From Amycolatopsis nalaikhensis (GTDB lineage Bacteria > Actinomycetota > Actinomycetes > Mycobacteriales > Pseudonocardiaceae): a DNA stretch of 64,000 nt. Of this stretch, positions 8,293 through 17,764 are shown piece after piece. The stretch spans positions 9,617,501-9,681,500 of the forward strand of contig NZ_CP127173.1 of assembly GCF_030264295.1 (NCBI RefSeq), given 5' to 3'. A program made the position numbers and the translations under genes. The notes under the pieces are model-generated. The model did no database searches. It worked only from the letters and a program-made list of their open reading frames with translations, and was not told where the DNA came from. Numbering within the stretch: the first letter of the stretch is position 1; every line of letters begins with the position of its first letter.

Positions 8293-9282
8293 TCACCGGG
8301 TGGCGGCGTCGAGGAATCGTTCCAGCTCGGTCCGGATGCCGGGCCCGCACGGCTGGAACACGATCTCGGTGACCCCGCGCGCGGCGGCCTCGTCGAGACG
8401 TTCCCGGATCTGCTCACGGGTCCCGCTCACCGTCACGTCCCGCAGCATCGCGTGACCACCCGCCCGCCACGCCGCCGCGTCGGCCTCCCCCAGCTCCACG
8501 CAGTGTCCCTTGTGGACGGCGAGGTGCCGCAGCTCCGAGGGCGTCCGCTCCACCACCGCCAGCCACTCCGCGCCACCGGGGAGCTCGCGCACCGCATCGG
8601 GGCCGCCGAACTCGTACGCGCCGTGGTAGGCCAGCGCCCACCCCGGCCCGGCGGCCCGGCGCGCGTGCTCGGTGTCGGTGGGCTCGTCGGGGTCGAGCAC
8701 CGTGCCCCACACGAGGTACGGCACCCACGAGTACTCGCGGGCGAATTCGGGCAGCTGCAGCGTGACGTAGAGCCCGTCGCCGAGTTCCCGGGCCACCTTG
8801 TGCCCCTTCGGCCCCAGCGCCCCGATCAGGACGGGGACCTCCACCGGCCGGGCCGGGGCGTGGCCGTCGGGGTGCAGCATCCGCATCCGCGCCCCTTCCC
8901 ATTCGACGACGTCCCCGCGCAGCAGCCCGCGGTACGCCCGGAGGTAGGACTCCAGGTACGACCAGGTGATCGCGCGGTAGCCCATGGCACGGCGGCCGGT
9001 GAACCCGGTGCCGAACGAAACCGCGACGCGGCCCGGCGCCAGCGCGGCGAGGGTGGCGGTCGCCGCGGCGTTGACCATCGGGTGCCGCAGGCTCGGCACC
9101 AGCACGCCCGGGCCGAGCCCGATCCGCTCGGTGCGTTCGGCGGCCAGCGCGAGCGTCATCCACACGTCGGGGCTCTGCTGCGGCGTGTCGTAGACCCACG
9201 CCCGCGCGTAGCCCAGCTCTTCGGCGACGGCAATGTTCTCCGGCGAGTCGAGTGCGGTCGGGAACGCGCAGGAGACTTCCAT
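8293..9282 (-). CDS. Luciferase-like (LLM class) F420-dependent oxidoreductase
   Basis: A 329-residue bacterial-luciferase-fold protein. It begins with MEVSCAFPTA and ELGYARAWVYDTP, and continues with LALAAERTERIGLGPGVLVPSLRHP, AALAPGRVAVSFGTGFTG and VPVLIGALGPKGHKVARELGDGL. These are the typical strands of the TIM barrel in F420- or FMN-dependent LLM enzymes. F420 is the more common cofactor in actinomycetes; the sequence alone does not prove it. The neighbouring SMP-30/gluconolactonase gene on the same strand, 26 bp upstream, suggests a joint catabolic task. Substrate unknown. Confidence 0.8.
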   Translation of the reverse strand: MEVSCAFPTALDSPENIAVAEELGYARAWVYDTPQQSPDVWMTLALAAERTERIGLGPGVLVPSLRHPMVNAAATATLAALAPGRVAVSFGTGFTGRRAMGYRAITWSYLESYLRAYRGLLRGDVVEWEGARMRMLHPDGHAPARPVEVPVLIGALGPKGHKVARELGDGLYVTLQLPEFAREYSWVPYLVWGTVLDPDEPTDTEHARRAAGPGWALAYHGAYEFGGPDAVRELPGGAEWLAVVERTPSELRHLAVHKGHCVELGEADAAAWRAGGHAMLRDVTVSGTREQIRERLDEAAARGVTEIVFQPCGPGIRTELERFLDAATR

Positions 9283-9308
9283 GGAGCCCCTCCAGGGCAC
9301 TCGTCGGG

Positions 9309-10211
9309 TCAGGGCAGGCCGGCGTGCGGGACCTCGACGTCGACCGCGAGCAGCTGGGCCTCGCGGACCGGACGGCGTTCGTGCTCGGCGAAGGACGGTG
9401 CCGCGCACAGGTACAGCGTCCGGCCGTCGTCGCCGCCGAGCATGCAGGCGAAGACCCCGGTGCCGACGTCGATCTCGTCGAGGATCCGGCCGCCCTCCGC
9501 GACCCGGAGGACGCGGTTGTGGACCGCGTCGGCCACCCAGATCGCGCCCTCGGCGTCGGCGCAGATGCCGTCGGGCGCCACCTCGAGTCGCTCCACCGCT
9601 TCGCCGACGTCTTCGGTCCGCGGCGTCGGCCCGAGCTGCGCCCACACGCGCCGCCCGCTCAGCTCCCCGTCCTCGCCGATGTCGAAAGCGGTCAGCCGCC
9701 CGGCGAAGGTCTCGGCGACGACCAGCACGCCGCCCGGCAGGATCACCATGCCGTTGGGGAAGCCGAGGTCCTCGGCCGCGACGGCGACGCTCCCGTCCGG
9801 GTCGACGCGGGTGAGCGTGGTGTACCGCAGGGGCGCGCCACCCATGAGGTCGAACCCGAAGTTGCCCACCCAGGCGCGGCCGCGGTCGTCGACGACCATG
9901 TCGTTGAGCACCCCGGACACCACGCCGGACAGGTCGGCGTGCTCGGCCAGGCTCCCCGACGCGTCGCGGACGAGCACACGGTGGTCGCGCATCGACACGA
10001 CGAGCAGGCGTCCGTCGGGCAGGAAGCCCAGGCCCGACGGCTGTCCGGGGACCTCGGCGATCACCTCCGCGTGCCCGCGGCCGTCGATCGCCACGACCTT
10101 CTCGGTGTAGAAGTCCGACACCCACAGCCGTCCGTCGTGCCACCTCGGGCACTCGAGGTAGGAGAAGCCGTCGAGCACGACGGTCGGCTGCCTGGACGCG
10201 GTTTTTCCCAT
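9309..10211 (-). CDS. SMP-30/gluconolactonase/LRE-family protein
   Basis: A 300-residue six-bladed beta-propeller. Blade motifs include LECPRWHDGRLWVSDFYTEK at the start, PSGLGFLPDGRLLVVSM, NDMVVDDRGRAWVGNFGFD, FPNGMVILPGGVLVVAET and PDGICADAEGAIWVAD. The acidic and Asn residues in these motifs bind the metal in the SMP-30 lactonase family. It probably opens a lactone, or is a drug-responsive-protein-35-like esterase. It is followed by the luciferase-like gene and preceded, divergently, by a TetR regulator. A strong inverted repeat lies in the promoter between them. Confidence 0.85.
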   Translation of the reverse strand: MGKTASRQPTVVLDGFSYLECPRWHDGRLWVSDFYTEKVVAIDGRGHAEVIAEVPGQPSGLGFLPDGRLLVVSMRDHRVLVRDASGSLAEHADLSGVVSGVLNDMVVDDRGRAWVGNFGFDLMGGAPLRYTTLTRVDPDGSVAVAAEDLGFPNGMVILPGGVLVVAETFAGRLTAFDIGEDGELSGRRVWAQLGPTPRTEDVGEAVERLEVAPDGICADAEGAIWVADAVHNRVLRVAEGGRILDEIDVGTGVFACMLGGDDGRTLYLCAAPSFAEHERRPVREAQLLAVDVEVPHAGLP

Positions 10212-10244
10212 CGCGACCTCTCCTCGGGTCTTCGTCGACGTCGA

Positions 10245-10264
10245 GTAACTGAGCGCACAGTTAC
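10245..10264. promoter_or_regulatory. TetR operator: GTAACTG-N6-CAGTTAC
   Basis: A perfect 7-bp inverted repeat with a 6-bp spacer sits in the 100-bp gap between the divergent SMP-30 and TetR genes, 34 bp upstream of the SMP-30 start codon. Its A+T richness stands out from the background. Position and form are those of a TetR operator controlling both transcripts. Confidence 0.7.
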
Positions 10265-10311
10265 CATGAACTCCGGCACCGGGAAGTGTCAAGGGCGGAC
10301 GGGAGCACGGA

Positions 10312-11004
10312 ATGCCAGGCAAAGAGCGCCGTCGCGGCGGCGGGCGGTACCCGGCGGCGGCCGCGATGGGGCTCACGACCAACCTCGGGCCGGAGACCGT
10401 CCCGGACGCGTTCTGGGGTGAGCACACCTCCCCGGTGAGCCGCGCGCTGCTGTCCTCGGCCGTGCAGTGCTTCGCCCGCACGGGCTTCCACGCGACCACC
10501 ACCCGCGACATCACCGCCGTGGTCGGCCTCAGCCCCGGCTCGCTGTACGTGCACTTCCCCTCGAAAGAGGCCGTGCTGTTCCAGATCGCCCGGACCGGCC
10601 ACGAGCGTGCCCTCGAGGCATTGACGTCCCCGCCCGACGACGGCGACGCCGGTCTCCGCATCCGGCGGCTGGTCGCGGCCCACGTGTCGTGGCACGCCCG
10701 CCACCACACGGTGGCCAGGGTCTGCCAGTACGAACTGGCGGCGCTCGAGCCGGACCACTTCGCCGAGGTCCTCGCCCTCCGGCAGCGGTTCTCCGCCGTG
10801 GTGCACACCGCCGTGGAACGCGGGGTCCGGGACGGCGTCTTCGACGTGCCCGACGTCGACCGGACGGTCCGCGCGATCCTGTCCCTCGGCGTCGACCTGG
10901 TGCGCTGGTACCGCCTCGACGGCGCGGATTCGCCGGAAACCCTCGGCGAGTCCTACGCCGAGCTCGCCGCCCGGATGCTCGGCGCCGCCTCCCCCGCCGG
11001 CTGA
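10312..11004 (+). CDS. TetR-family regulator
   Basis: A 230-residue TetR protein. After a 40-residue leader the HTH is clear: LLSSAVQCFARTGFHATTTR, DITAVVGLSPGSLYVHFPSK, EAVLFQIA. The C-terminal ligand domain is all helical. The ATG at 10312 gives an unusually long Arg/Gly-rich N-terminus; an internal ATG at 10366 is an alternative. It is divergent from the SMP-30 and luciferase-like operon, and a perfect inverted repeat lies between them, so it is likely the local repressor. The inducer is unknown. Confidence 0.85.
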   Translation: MPGKERRRGGGRYPAAAAMGLTTNLGPETVPDAFWGEHTSPVSRALLSSAVQCFARTGFHATTTRDITAVVGLSPGSLYVHFPSKEAVLFQIARTGHERALEALTSPPDDGDAGLRIRRLVAAHVSWHARHHTVARVCQYELAALEPDHFAEVLALRQRFSAVVHTAVERGVRDGVFDVPDVDRTVRAILSLGVDLVRWYRLDGADSPETLGESYAELAARMLGAASPAG

Positions 11005-11181
11005 CCGGGACGTCTGCACGAGCCGTCCGGCCATGCCGATGCACGGTCATCCGCAGGCGGCAATCCTTTGCCAGTACCAAGAATCCGGAGATCAGTCACC
11101 TGACGGATGTCTGCCGCACGCCCGCCGCGGGACATTGCTCACCGGAGCCCGGCGCTCCGCCCTCTACCCCGAGGAGGAGCG

Positions 11182-12327
11182 ATGCTGCGTGCCACCACCA
11201 CCGTGTCCACCGCCGTGATCTTCGTCCTGGCCGTCAACCTGCGGCCCGCCGTGACGAGCCTGGGTGCCGCGCTGCCCGACATCTCCGTGGCCGGCGACCT
11301 GGTCGCCGCCGTGCTCGTCGCGTTGCCGCTGTGGGCGATCGGCCTCGGCGGCTGGGCGACGCCGTGGCTGTGCGGCAGGCTGGGGACCCACCGGACCGTC
11401 TCCGTGGCTCTCGCCGGGCTGGTGCTTTCGCTGACCGGACGCGTCCTCGGCGGCTCCGTGCCGCTGCTCGCCGGGACAGCGCTGGCGTGCCTGTCCATCG
11501 CCGTGCTCGGCACCATGCTGCCGCTGCTGGCCGGCGGGTCCGCCGCGTTCACCCTCGGGCTCGGGCTCGGCAGCACCGCCGGCGCGCTGGTCACGCCGAC
11601 GGCCGTGCTGTCCACGTCGTGGCGGACCGGCCTCGGCCTGTGGGCGGTCGTGGCGCTGGTGGCCCAGCTCGTCTGGCACCGCACGCCGGGCGATTTCGTC
11701 CCGCCGCGCAGAACCACCACTCCGGCCGGGACCGCCGCCGCGTTGACCCTCCACTTCGGACTCATCTCGACGGTGACGTTCCTCGTCATGGGCTGGCTCC
11801 CCGGCATCCTGCGCGACGCCGGGGTGCCGGCGACCACCGCGGGTGCGTGCCTCGCGCTGTCGATGGCGATGGGCCTGCCCATGATGTGGCTGATCCCGGG
11901 CTGGACGCGCCGGTGCCGCACCCCGAGCCTGCTGGTCGTCGCCCTGGCCGCGCCCAACGTCATCGGGGTGACCGGCCTGCTCGTCGCGCCGGCGGCCGCG
12001 CCGTGGCTGTGGGCGGTGGCCACCGGCACGGGCATGGGCGCGCTCGCGTTCGCCTTGACGACCATTTCGGTGCGCAGCAAGGGAAGCTCGCTCGCGCTGT
12101 CCGCCGTCGTCCAGGGCGTCGGGTACGTCATCGCCGGGTTCGGCGTGCTGGCCTGCGGCTGGCTGCACACCGACACCGGCACCTGGCGGACGCCGTTGCT
12201 GCTGGTGCTGGCGATCCTGGCGGGCCAGATCCTCAGCGGGCACCTCGCCGTGTCCCGCCCGGGTTCGCTGCTCCCGCGCGGGCTCACCGTGCCCCGCCCG
12301 GGGAAGCTCCCGGAGGTCGAGGTGTGA
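11182..12327 (+). CDS. MFS transporter, CynX/NimT type
   Basis: A 381-residue membrane protein with about 12 helices. The first helix contains LAVNLRPAVTSLGAALPDI, the signature of the CynX/NimT (cyanate/2-nitroimidazole transporter) branch. The GSTAGALVTPTAVLS and MGWLPGILRDAG segments also fit. The ATG at 11182 is preceded by GAGGAGG. It is convergent with the large LuxR gene and has no clear partner. The cargo is unknown; cyanate transport should not be assumed. Confidence 0.85.
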   Translation: MLRATTTVSTAVIFVLAVNLRPAVTSLGAALPDISVAGDLVAAVLVALPLWAIGLGGWATPWLCGRLGTHRTVSVALAGLVLSLTGRVLGGSVPLLAGTALACLSIAVLGTMLPLLAGGSAAFTLGLGLGSTAGALVTPTAVLSTSWRTGLGLWAVVALVAQLVWHRTPGDFVPPRRTTTPAGTAAALTLHFGLISTVTFLVMGWLPGILRDAGVPATTAGACLALSMAMGLPMMWLIPGWTRRCRTPSLLVVALAAPNVIGVTGLLVAPAAAPWLWAVATGTGMGALAFALTTISVRSKGSSLALSAVVQGVGYVIAGFGVLACGWLHTDTGTWRTPLLLVLAILAGQILSGHLAVSRPGSLLPRGLTVPRPGKLPEVEV

Positions 12328-12338
12328 CGGCTGCGGCT

Positions 12339-15169
12339 TCAGTCCGTTGTGGACTGGTGGCGGGCGGCTTCCCGGGCGATGTCGATGCGCGAGTGCACGC
12401 CCAGCTTGGTGAGGATGTGCGAGATGTGCGTGCCGACCGTGCGCGGGGACAGGTAGAGGCGGCCCGCGATCTGCGGGTTCGACAGCCCTTCGACGACGAG
12501 CGCGGCGATCCGGACCTCGGTCGGGGTGAGGCTGTCCCAGCCTTGCGTGACCTGGCGGTGCTTCACCGTCGGGCCGCGCCGGATGCCGAACGGCCGAAAC
12601 CGGGCCCGCAGCCTCGCCACGTCCCAATGCGCGTCCAGCCCGGAGTAAGGCTCGATGGCGCCGGTGAAGGCGTCGCGCGCCGGACCGCGGTCACCGTCCG
12701 GGGCTTCGGCGAGCGCGACCGCGGCCGCTTCCAGCGCGGTGGCTTCGGACAGCGGACGGCCCGCGGCCCGGTAACCTTCGGCGGCCCGCAGCAGCTCCGC
12801 CGCATCGCCGTCGAGCAGGCCGCGGCAGTACATCCCCAGCGCGCGGCGGTGCGGGACGGGGGACGCGGCGGCGATCTCGCGCACCCGGGCCTCGATTTCC
12901 TCCGCGGCCGCCCGGTCGCCGGTCGCCACGGCCAGCCGGACGGCGTCCGCCAGCAGCTCTTCCCGCGCGTCTTCGCCCGTGAGCACGTCGGTCAGCACCT
13001 CGAGCGCCCGCTCCGGGGCGCCGTCGTGCTCGAACGCGAGGCTGCGGGCCCGCACCAGCGATTCCACCACCCAGTCCCCGATCCGCTCCGCGTGCGGCGC
13101 GGCGAGGTCGAGGTGCCGCTGGGCCGCGGCCGTCTCGCCGCGGTGGAAGTGGATGATCGCGGCGACGCCGTGGTCGCAGCACACCACGCTCGGGTCCTTG
13201 CGCTCGTCGGCCAGGACGTCGACCTCGGCCAGCGCGTCGTCCCAGCGGCCCGCCGCCAGCAGCAGCTGCCCGAGCGCGCTCTGCACCTGGGTCAGCCGCA
13301 TGAGGCTGCCCATGCGGTCGGCCAGTTCCCGCGCCCGCCCGGCGGCGGCGAGGGCGTCGTCGGAGCGGTCGAGCGCGCCGAAGGTGATCGACTGGTTGAT
13401 GCGCAGCAGCAAGGTGAGGTCGACCAGCGCGGGATCACCGCGCGCGATGGGGATCGCCCGTTCGAACAGCGGCAGCGCCTCGGTCCACTCGCCGCGGGTC
13501 ATCGCGACCATGCTCAGCACGTGCAGCGCCCACCCGGTCGCCCAGCGGTCTTCGGCCGCGCCGAGTTCCGTCAGCGCCTCGGTGGCGACGCGGGCGGCGT
13601 TGTCGAACTCGCCGAGATCGCGGTGCGTGCGGGCGATCAGCACCAGCAGCCGGGCCCGGTGCCGCGCCTCCAGCCCCGGCTGGGCCACGGCTTCCCCGAG
13701 CACGGCGAGGGACTCGGCGGAGCGGCCGGTCAGCCCGCGGCACAGGGCGACCGTCGTGTGCAGGTCGACGAGCACGTCGGGGTCGCGGACGTGGTCCAGC
13801 GCGCGGCAGGCGATCCGCTCGGCTTGGGCGACGTTGCCGTCCCGGTAGTAGGCGTCGGCCAGCCGTCCGGCCAGCGCGCCCGTGACGGCGTCCCCGAGCG
13901 GGGTGTCCCGCACCGCCCGGCGCAGCAGCGCGACGGCGACGGCCGGCGCCTGGCCGATCAACGGCGTGGCGACGTCGAGCAGCCACCGCACGGCCCAGGC
14001 CGGCACCGGAACGCGACTGTCCGTTGTGGACACCATGGGCAGCAGCTGCCGGGCGACCCGTTCGACCGGGGCGCTCGCCTCGGCCAGCGCCCACGCGGCG
14101 GACTGGTGCCAGGCGACCCGGACCGCCGTCGGCATCTCGTCGTACAACGCCTGGCGGATCAAGGGATGCCGGAACGCCAGGTCGTCCCCGGCCGCCACCA
14201 GCACCCCCGCGGCGCGCGCCTCGTCGAGGGCGGGCAGCAAGACCGCGAGCGAAGAGTTCGTCACGGTGACGAGGTCTTCCACCGAGAAGCCGTCCCCCAG
14301 CAACGCGGCCGCCCGCAGCACGGTGCGGGCGGCCTCGGAGAGGAAGTCCAGCCGGTCCGCGATCGCCTCCGGCAGGGAGTCCGGCGTCGCGCTCCCGGTC
14401 AGCTCGACGTTGCCCGCGGTGTCGACCTCCAGGCACGAGCTGCGGGTCAGCGCGTCGACGAGTTCGGTGAGGTACAAGGGGTTTCCGGCGGCACCGGCCG
14501 CCAACCGCTCCAGTTCGACGCCCGGTTTGCCGCCGGCCAGCGCGGTCACCAGCTCGAGCGCCGCCGGCTCCGCCAGCGGACGCAGCCGCAGCCGCTCGCC
14601 CGGCCCGACGATCCGGAAGAGCGACCGCAGGTCGTCGCGGCGCGGCACCGGGCGCAGGAGGCCGATCAGGAGCAGCGGGCGCTGCCGGGCCGACCGGGCG
14701 AGGCGGCTCCACACGGCCACCGTCGTGCTGTCGGCCCACTGCAGCTCGTCGACGACCAGCACGGCCGGCCCGTCCTGGCAGAGCTCGTCCACCAACGCGA
14801 TCAGCTGCTCGGCGGCCGCGGCGGCGAGGTCGGCGGTCTTGCCCGCGACGGCACCGCCCCACAGCAGCTCGGAAATGGCGCGGCGACGCGGATCCCGCGT
14901 CGCCGGCGTGATGCCCAAGGCGTCCAGGAGCGGGAGAAGCGGCAGTGCCCGGCCGAGTCGTCACCGGCTCCCCAGAACACCTGGCAGCCCGCGTCCTCGG
15001 CGACGGCGCAGGAGGTCCGGACCAACGCGGACTTGCCGACGCCCGGCTCGCCGTCGACCAGGACGGCCCGGCCGCGGCCCGCGGCCACGTCCCGGATCCA
15101 GGCAGCCAGCCGGGACAACTCGACCTCCCGGCCGACCAGCAGCTCGGTACCGTCCGTGAGCGGTCGCAC
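12339..15169 (-). pseudogene. Large ATP-binding LuxR (LAL/MalT-type) regulator with a frameshift
   Basis: Two overlapping frames together encode about 943 residues of a LAL regulator. The N-terminal frame has LLVGREVELSRL and the Walker A GEPGVGKSALVR, up to VFWGAGD. The second frame takes over at ALPLLPLLDALGIT and carries Walker B VLVVDELQWAD, a TPR-like middle and a C-terminal LuxR HTH (LTPTEVRIAALVVEGLSNPQ, then SPRTVGTHISHILTKLG). One missing base near 14957-14960 explains the break; restoring it gives GDxLGRALPLL, as in relatives. The gene is otherwise intact, so this may be a sequence error rather than a dead gene. The GTG at 15169 is the preferred start; an ATG at 15205 is possible. 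Confidence 0.75.
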
Positions 15170-15779
15170 ACCCGGAATGGTAGAAGGCGGGCAGTTCCCC
15201 AACAAGAGGCGCGGTCGGACAATCCCGAATATTCAGCACCACGCCGCCGGGTGGTCATTTCTCGCCGATGATCCACCGGCGATTTCCCGTTCGGTACCGA
15301 TGGAGCACCGCCGTCGGCGCCGACGCGGACCGGCCGGACAGAACGCGGCACGACGGGCGTTTCCCCGGCGAAAACGCGCCATGGGGCGGGCCATGCCGCC
15401 CATCGACGACGGCCGTTCACTTCGCGCGAGACCACGCGTTCGACCATTTCGACAGGGCGGCCGGGGTCGCCATTGCGATTTTCCTGGAATATTCCACCGT
15501 GCTCGTGCTTCCGGTTTTCCCCGGCGGGACCGCCCGTGGCCACCGGGTTTCCGCACTCTCCCGCGACGGCGTGACGGGCCTCCGACCGCACTCCCGCCGC
15601 AATAGCGTCCGCGCAACCCGTGTTTTCAAGGTCCAAACCACGGGGAATCGGCAGATACCCACCCCTCCACCGCCGGGTTCCGCGGAATCGTCAGCCGTTC
15701 ACCGGCACCCGCAAGATCGTCGATCAATCGGCACCTGCGGCCATTACGGTGAAATCCGGGGCGCGGTTCAGACGACGCG
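15170..15779. other. Gene-free stretch
   Basis: About 610 bp without a convincing gene; the open frames here have poor third-position G+C and no family sequence. The stretch is visibly more A+T-rich than its surroundings. It holds two palindromes with the core GAATATTC: 15227-15234, and the perfect 12-mer TGGAATATTCCA at 15485-15496. It probably contains the promoter of the LuxR gene. Nothing else is recognised. Confidence 0.5.
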
Positions 15780-15808
15780 TTGTCAAGGGTTGCCCGCCTC
15801 CCTACAGT
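15780..15808 (+). promoter_or_regulatory. Sigma-70-type promoter of the substrate-binding protein gene
   Basis: TTGTCA (15780-15785) and TACAGT (15803-15808) are separated by exactly 17 bp and lie about 80 bp upstream of the substrate-binding protein start. This is a good match to a vegetative actinomycete promoter. Confidence 0.55.
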
Positions 15809-15888
15809 AGCTCGCCTGACACCGGGAGTGATTCACAGACTTCCCGTGGATCCGGTACCTCAACTGTCATCTCCTCCAGGAGCAGGCT

Positions 15889-16908
15889 TTGTTCGGAATC
15901 GCCGAAAGCCGTGGCCGGGGTCGCGCGAGACAAACCGCGCTCACCTTCGCCGCCGTCACGATCCTCGCGGCCGTCACCGGCTGCGGCGCGCTCGATCCAG
16001 GCGCCTCGAAGGCTTCCACCGACGGCAGAGATCCGGAGAAGCCGCAGCTGACGGTCTCGATCCTGCCCACGACGGACCTCGCGCCGTTCTGGCTGGCCAA
16101 GGACAGCGGCTACTTCAAGGACGAAGGCCTCGACGTCGAATCGGTGATCGCCGCCAGCGGCCAGGCATCACTGGCGAAAGCGATCTCCGGCGAGGCCGAC
16201 ATCTCCTTCTCGACCTATCCGCCGTTCTTCACCGCGAGCAGCACCGGCGCCGCGGACATGCTGCTGGTCGCCGACGCGACGTCGGTCAACCCGAAGTCGA
16301 ACGCGATCGTCGCCGCGCCGAATTCACCGGTGAAGACCATCTACGACCTGGCGGGCAAGAAGATCGCCATGACCGCCAAGAACACCGCGTCCGATCTGCT
16401 CACCCGCTCGGTGATGCAAGACCACAACGTCGATTACAGCACGGTGAAATGGGTCCAGATCCCGCTGCCGAACATCGCCGCGGCCCTGCAGCAGGGACAG
16501 GCCGACGCCGCGTACCTGCCCGAGCCGTACATCACGCAGGCCGCCCAGACCGTCGGCGCGATCCCGGTGATCGACATCAACAGCGGCGCGACGCAGGACT
16601 TCCCGCTGACCGGTTACGGCGCGACGCGGAAGTGGGTGCGGGAGAACCCGAAGTCGCTGGCCGCCTTCCAGCGCGCGATGCAGCGCGCCACCCACGACGC
16701 CATCAACGACCGCGCGCGGGTCGAGCCGCTGCTGGTGCGGTTCGCCAAGATCGACGAGGACACCGCCAAGCTGCTCACCTTGCCGGGCTACGGCTCGATC
16801 CTGGATTCGCGGCGCCTGCAACGGGTTCCCGACCTGCTGCTGCAGCTCGGCGCGATCGAGAAGCCGATCGACGTGAACTCGATGATCGCACCGCAGACGA
16901 GGCGGTGA
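15889..16908 (+). CDS. ABC transporter substrate-binding lipoprotein, NitT/TauT type
   Basis: A 339-residue lipoprotein. The signal peptide ends in the lipobox AVTGC (Cys about residue 32). The mature part is a type II periplasmic-binding fold of the SsuA/TauA/THI5 group: FWLAKDSGYFKDEGLDVE, ASLAKAISGEADISF, DLAGKKIAMT, AALQQGQADAAYLPEPYI. This group binds sulfonates, nitrate, taurine or pyrimidine precursors. The TTG at 15889 after AGGAGCAGG is the apparent start. No permease or ATPase gene lies nearby, so it is an orphan that must borrow a transporter. A strong terminator follows immediately. Confidence 0.82.
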   Translation: MFGIAESRGRGRARQTALTFAAVTILAAVTGCGALDPGASKASTDGRDPEKPQLTVSILPTTDLAPFWLAKDSGYFKDEGLDVESVIAASGQASLAKAISGEADISFSTYPPFFTASSTGAADMLLVADATSVNPKSNAIVAAPNSPVKTIYDLAGKKIAMTAKNTASDLLTRSVMQDHNVDYSTVKWVQIPLPNIAAALQQGQADAAYLPEPYITQAAQTVGAIPVIDINSGATQDFPLTGYGATRKWVRENPKSLAAFQRAMQRATHDAINDRARVEPLLVRFAKIDEDTAKLLTLPGYGSILDSRRLQRVPDLLLQLGAIEKPIDVNSMIAPQTRR

Positions 16909-16914
16909 CCGGAA

Positions 16915-16943
16915 CCGGGGCCGGGTCGGCGACCCGGCCCCGG
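16915..16943. terminator. Bidirectional terminator hairpin
   Basis: A perfect 13-bp stem (CCGGGGCCGGGTC paired with its complement) closes a 3-base GGC loop between two convergent genes, with GATTTCG after it on the plus strand. The stem is very stable and starts 6 bp after the stop of the substrate-binding protein gene. Confidence 0.8.
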
Positions 16944-16950
16944 GATTTCG

Positions 16951-17724
16951 TCAGAAGCCGGGGAACACGCGGCGCAGCTCGTCGAGCGTGACCGCACCCT
17001 CGACCGTGACGCCCCGGTCGAACGGGGCCTTGAGCCGGCCGCTGAGCAGCCGGACGAACGCCTCCGCCGTCCCGCCGAACGTCGCCGACGGCGCCTCGGC
17101 GTGGTCGACCACGGTGACCGCGTCGTCGATCACCAGTGCGCCGCCGGGAAACGCGACGGTCACGGGGTTCGCGAGCTCGGCCGGCTTGGCGAGGAAGCTG
17201 AGCATGAAGCCCACGGGCCCGGTCAGGAGGTCGACGAGCACCGCGGCCGAGCCGGCGTCGACCCCGGCGTCCGGGTCGAAGGCCACGCGCACGTCCCACG
17301 AGTGGTTGGCGACTTCGCTGAGCCGCATGCCCAGTGCGGTCACCAGCGGGACCGGCTCCGGCAGGAAGCCGAGGTCGACGGTCAGCGACGAGTGCTGCTC
17401 GGGGCTGAGCGCCTCGACCGTTTCGAGCCAGCGGGCGTTGTGCTCCAGGAAGCCCTCGGCCTGTTTGCGCGGCGCAGAGGAGTCCCAGCGGGCCCAGATC
17501 GTCTGGTTCTCTTCGGCCGCCACCTCCTCCCCCGCGGCACGGGCGATGGGCGCGCGGCCGATCTCGGCGCCGCTGCCGAGGTGGGAAAGGGCCTGGGCGA
17601 CGGTCCAGTCGGCGGCCCCGCTGCGGGTGGCCAGCTGGTCGTCGGTGAGGGTGCGGACGAGGGCGGCGAGGGTGTCGTGCTCGGCCCGGAGGGCGGCGAT
17701 CGTGCGGTCCACGAGTTCGGTCAT
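16951..17724 (-). CDS. Maleylpyruvate-isomerase/DinB-family mycothiol-type protein
   Basis: A 257-residue protein of the actinobacterial maleylpyruvate isomerase (TIGR03083-like) group. The N-terminal four-helix DinB-like domain contains DWTVAQALSHLGSGAEI, whose histidine is a predicted metal ligand, and VANHSWDVRVAF, a second ligand region. The C-terminal part is a small alpha/beta domain ending RLKAPFDRGVTVEGAVTLDELRRVFPGF. Members use mycothiol as a cofactor for isomerisation or S-transfer. The substrate is not predictable here. It stands alone on its strand and is convergent with the substrate-binding protein. Confidence 0.75.
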   Translation of the reverse strand: MTELVDRTIAALRAEHDTLAALVRTLTDDQLATRSGAADWTVAQALSHLGSGAEIGRAPIARAAGEEVAAEENQTIWARWDSSAPRKQAEGFLEHNARWLETVEALSPEQHSSLTVDLGFLPEPVPLVTALGMRLSEVANHSWDVRVAFDPDAGVDAGSAAVLVDLLTGPVGFMLSFLAKPAELANPVTVAFPGGALVIDDAVTVVDHAEAPSATFGGTAEAFVRLLSGRLKAPFDRGVTVEGAVTLDELRRVFPGF

Positions 17725-17764
17725 GCCATGGCCAACCCGCGGCGGGGCGCGGGTGTTCCGGCCG

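Noticed and set aside
12340..12356. CAGTCC-N5-GGACTG hairpin as a terminator
   Set aside because: It is short and lies within the 3' end of the LuxR gene; similar GTTGTGGAC words recur in nearby coding sequence.
10467..15605. A 1712-codon open frame on the plus strand
   Set aside because: It is a shadow of the TetR, MFS and LuxR genes: Arg/Gly/Pro-rich composition and no domain; the real genes lie in other frames with proper third-position G+C.
15268..15810. A 180-codon open frame as a gene
   Set aside because: Poor third-position G+C, no ribosome site and no recognisable motif; it also crosses the probable promoter of the binding-protein gene.
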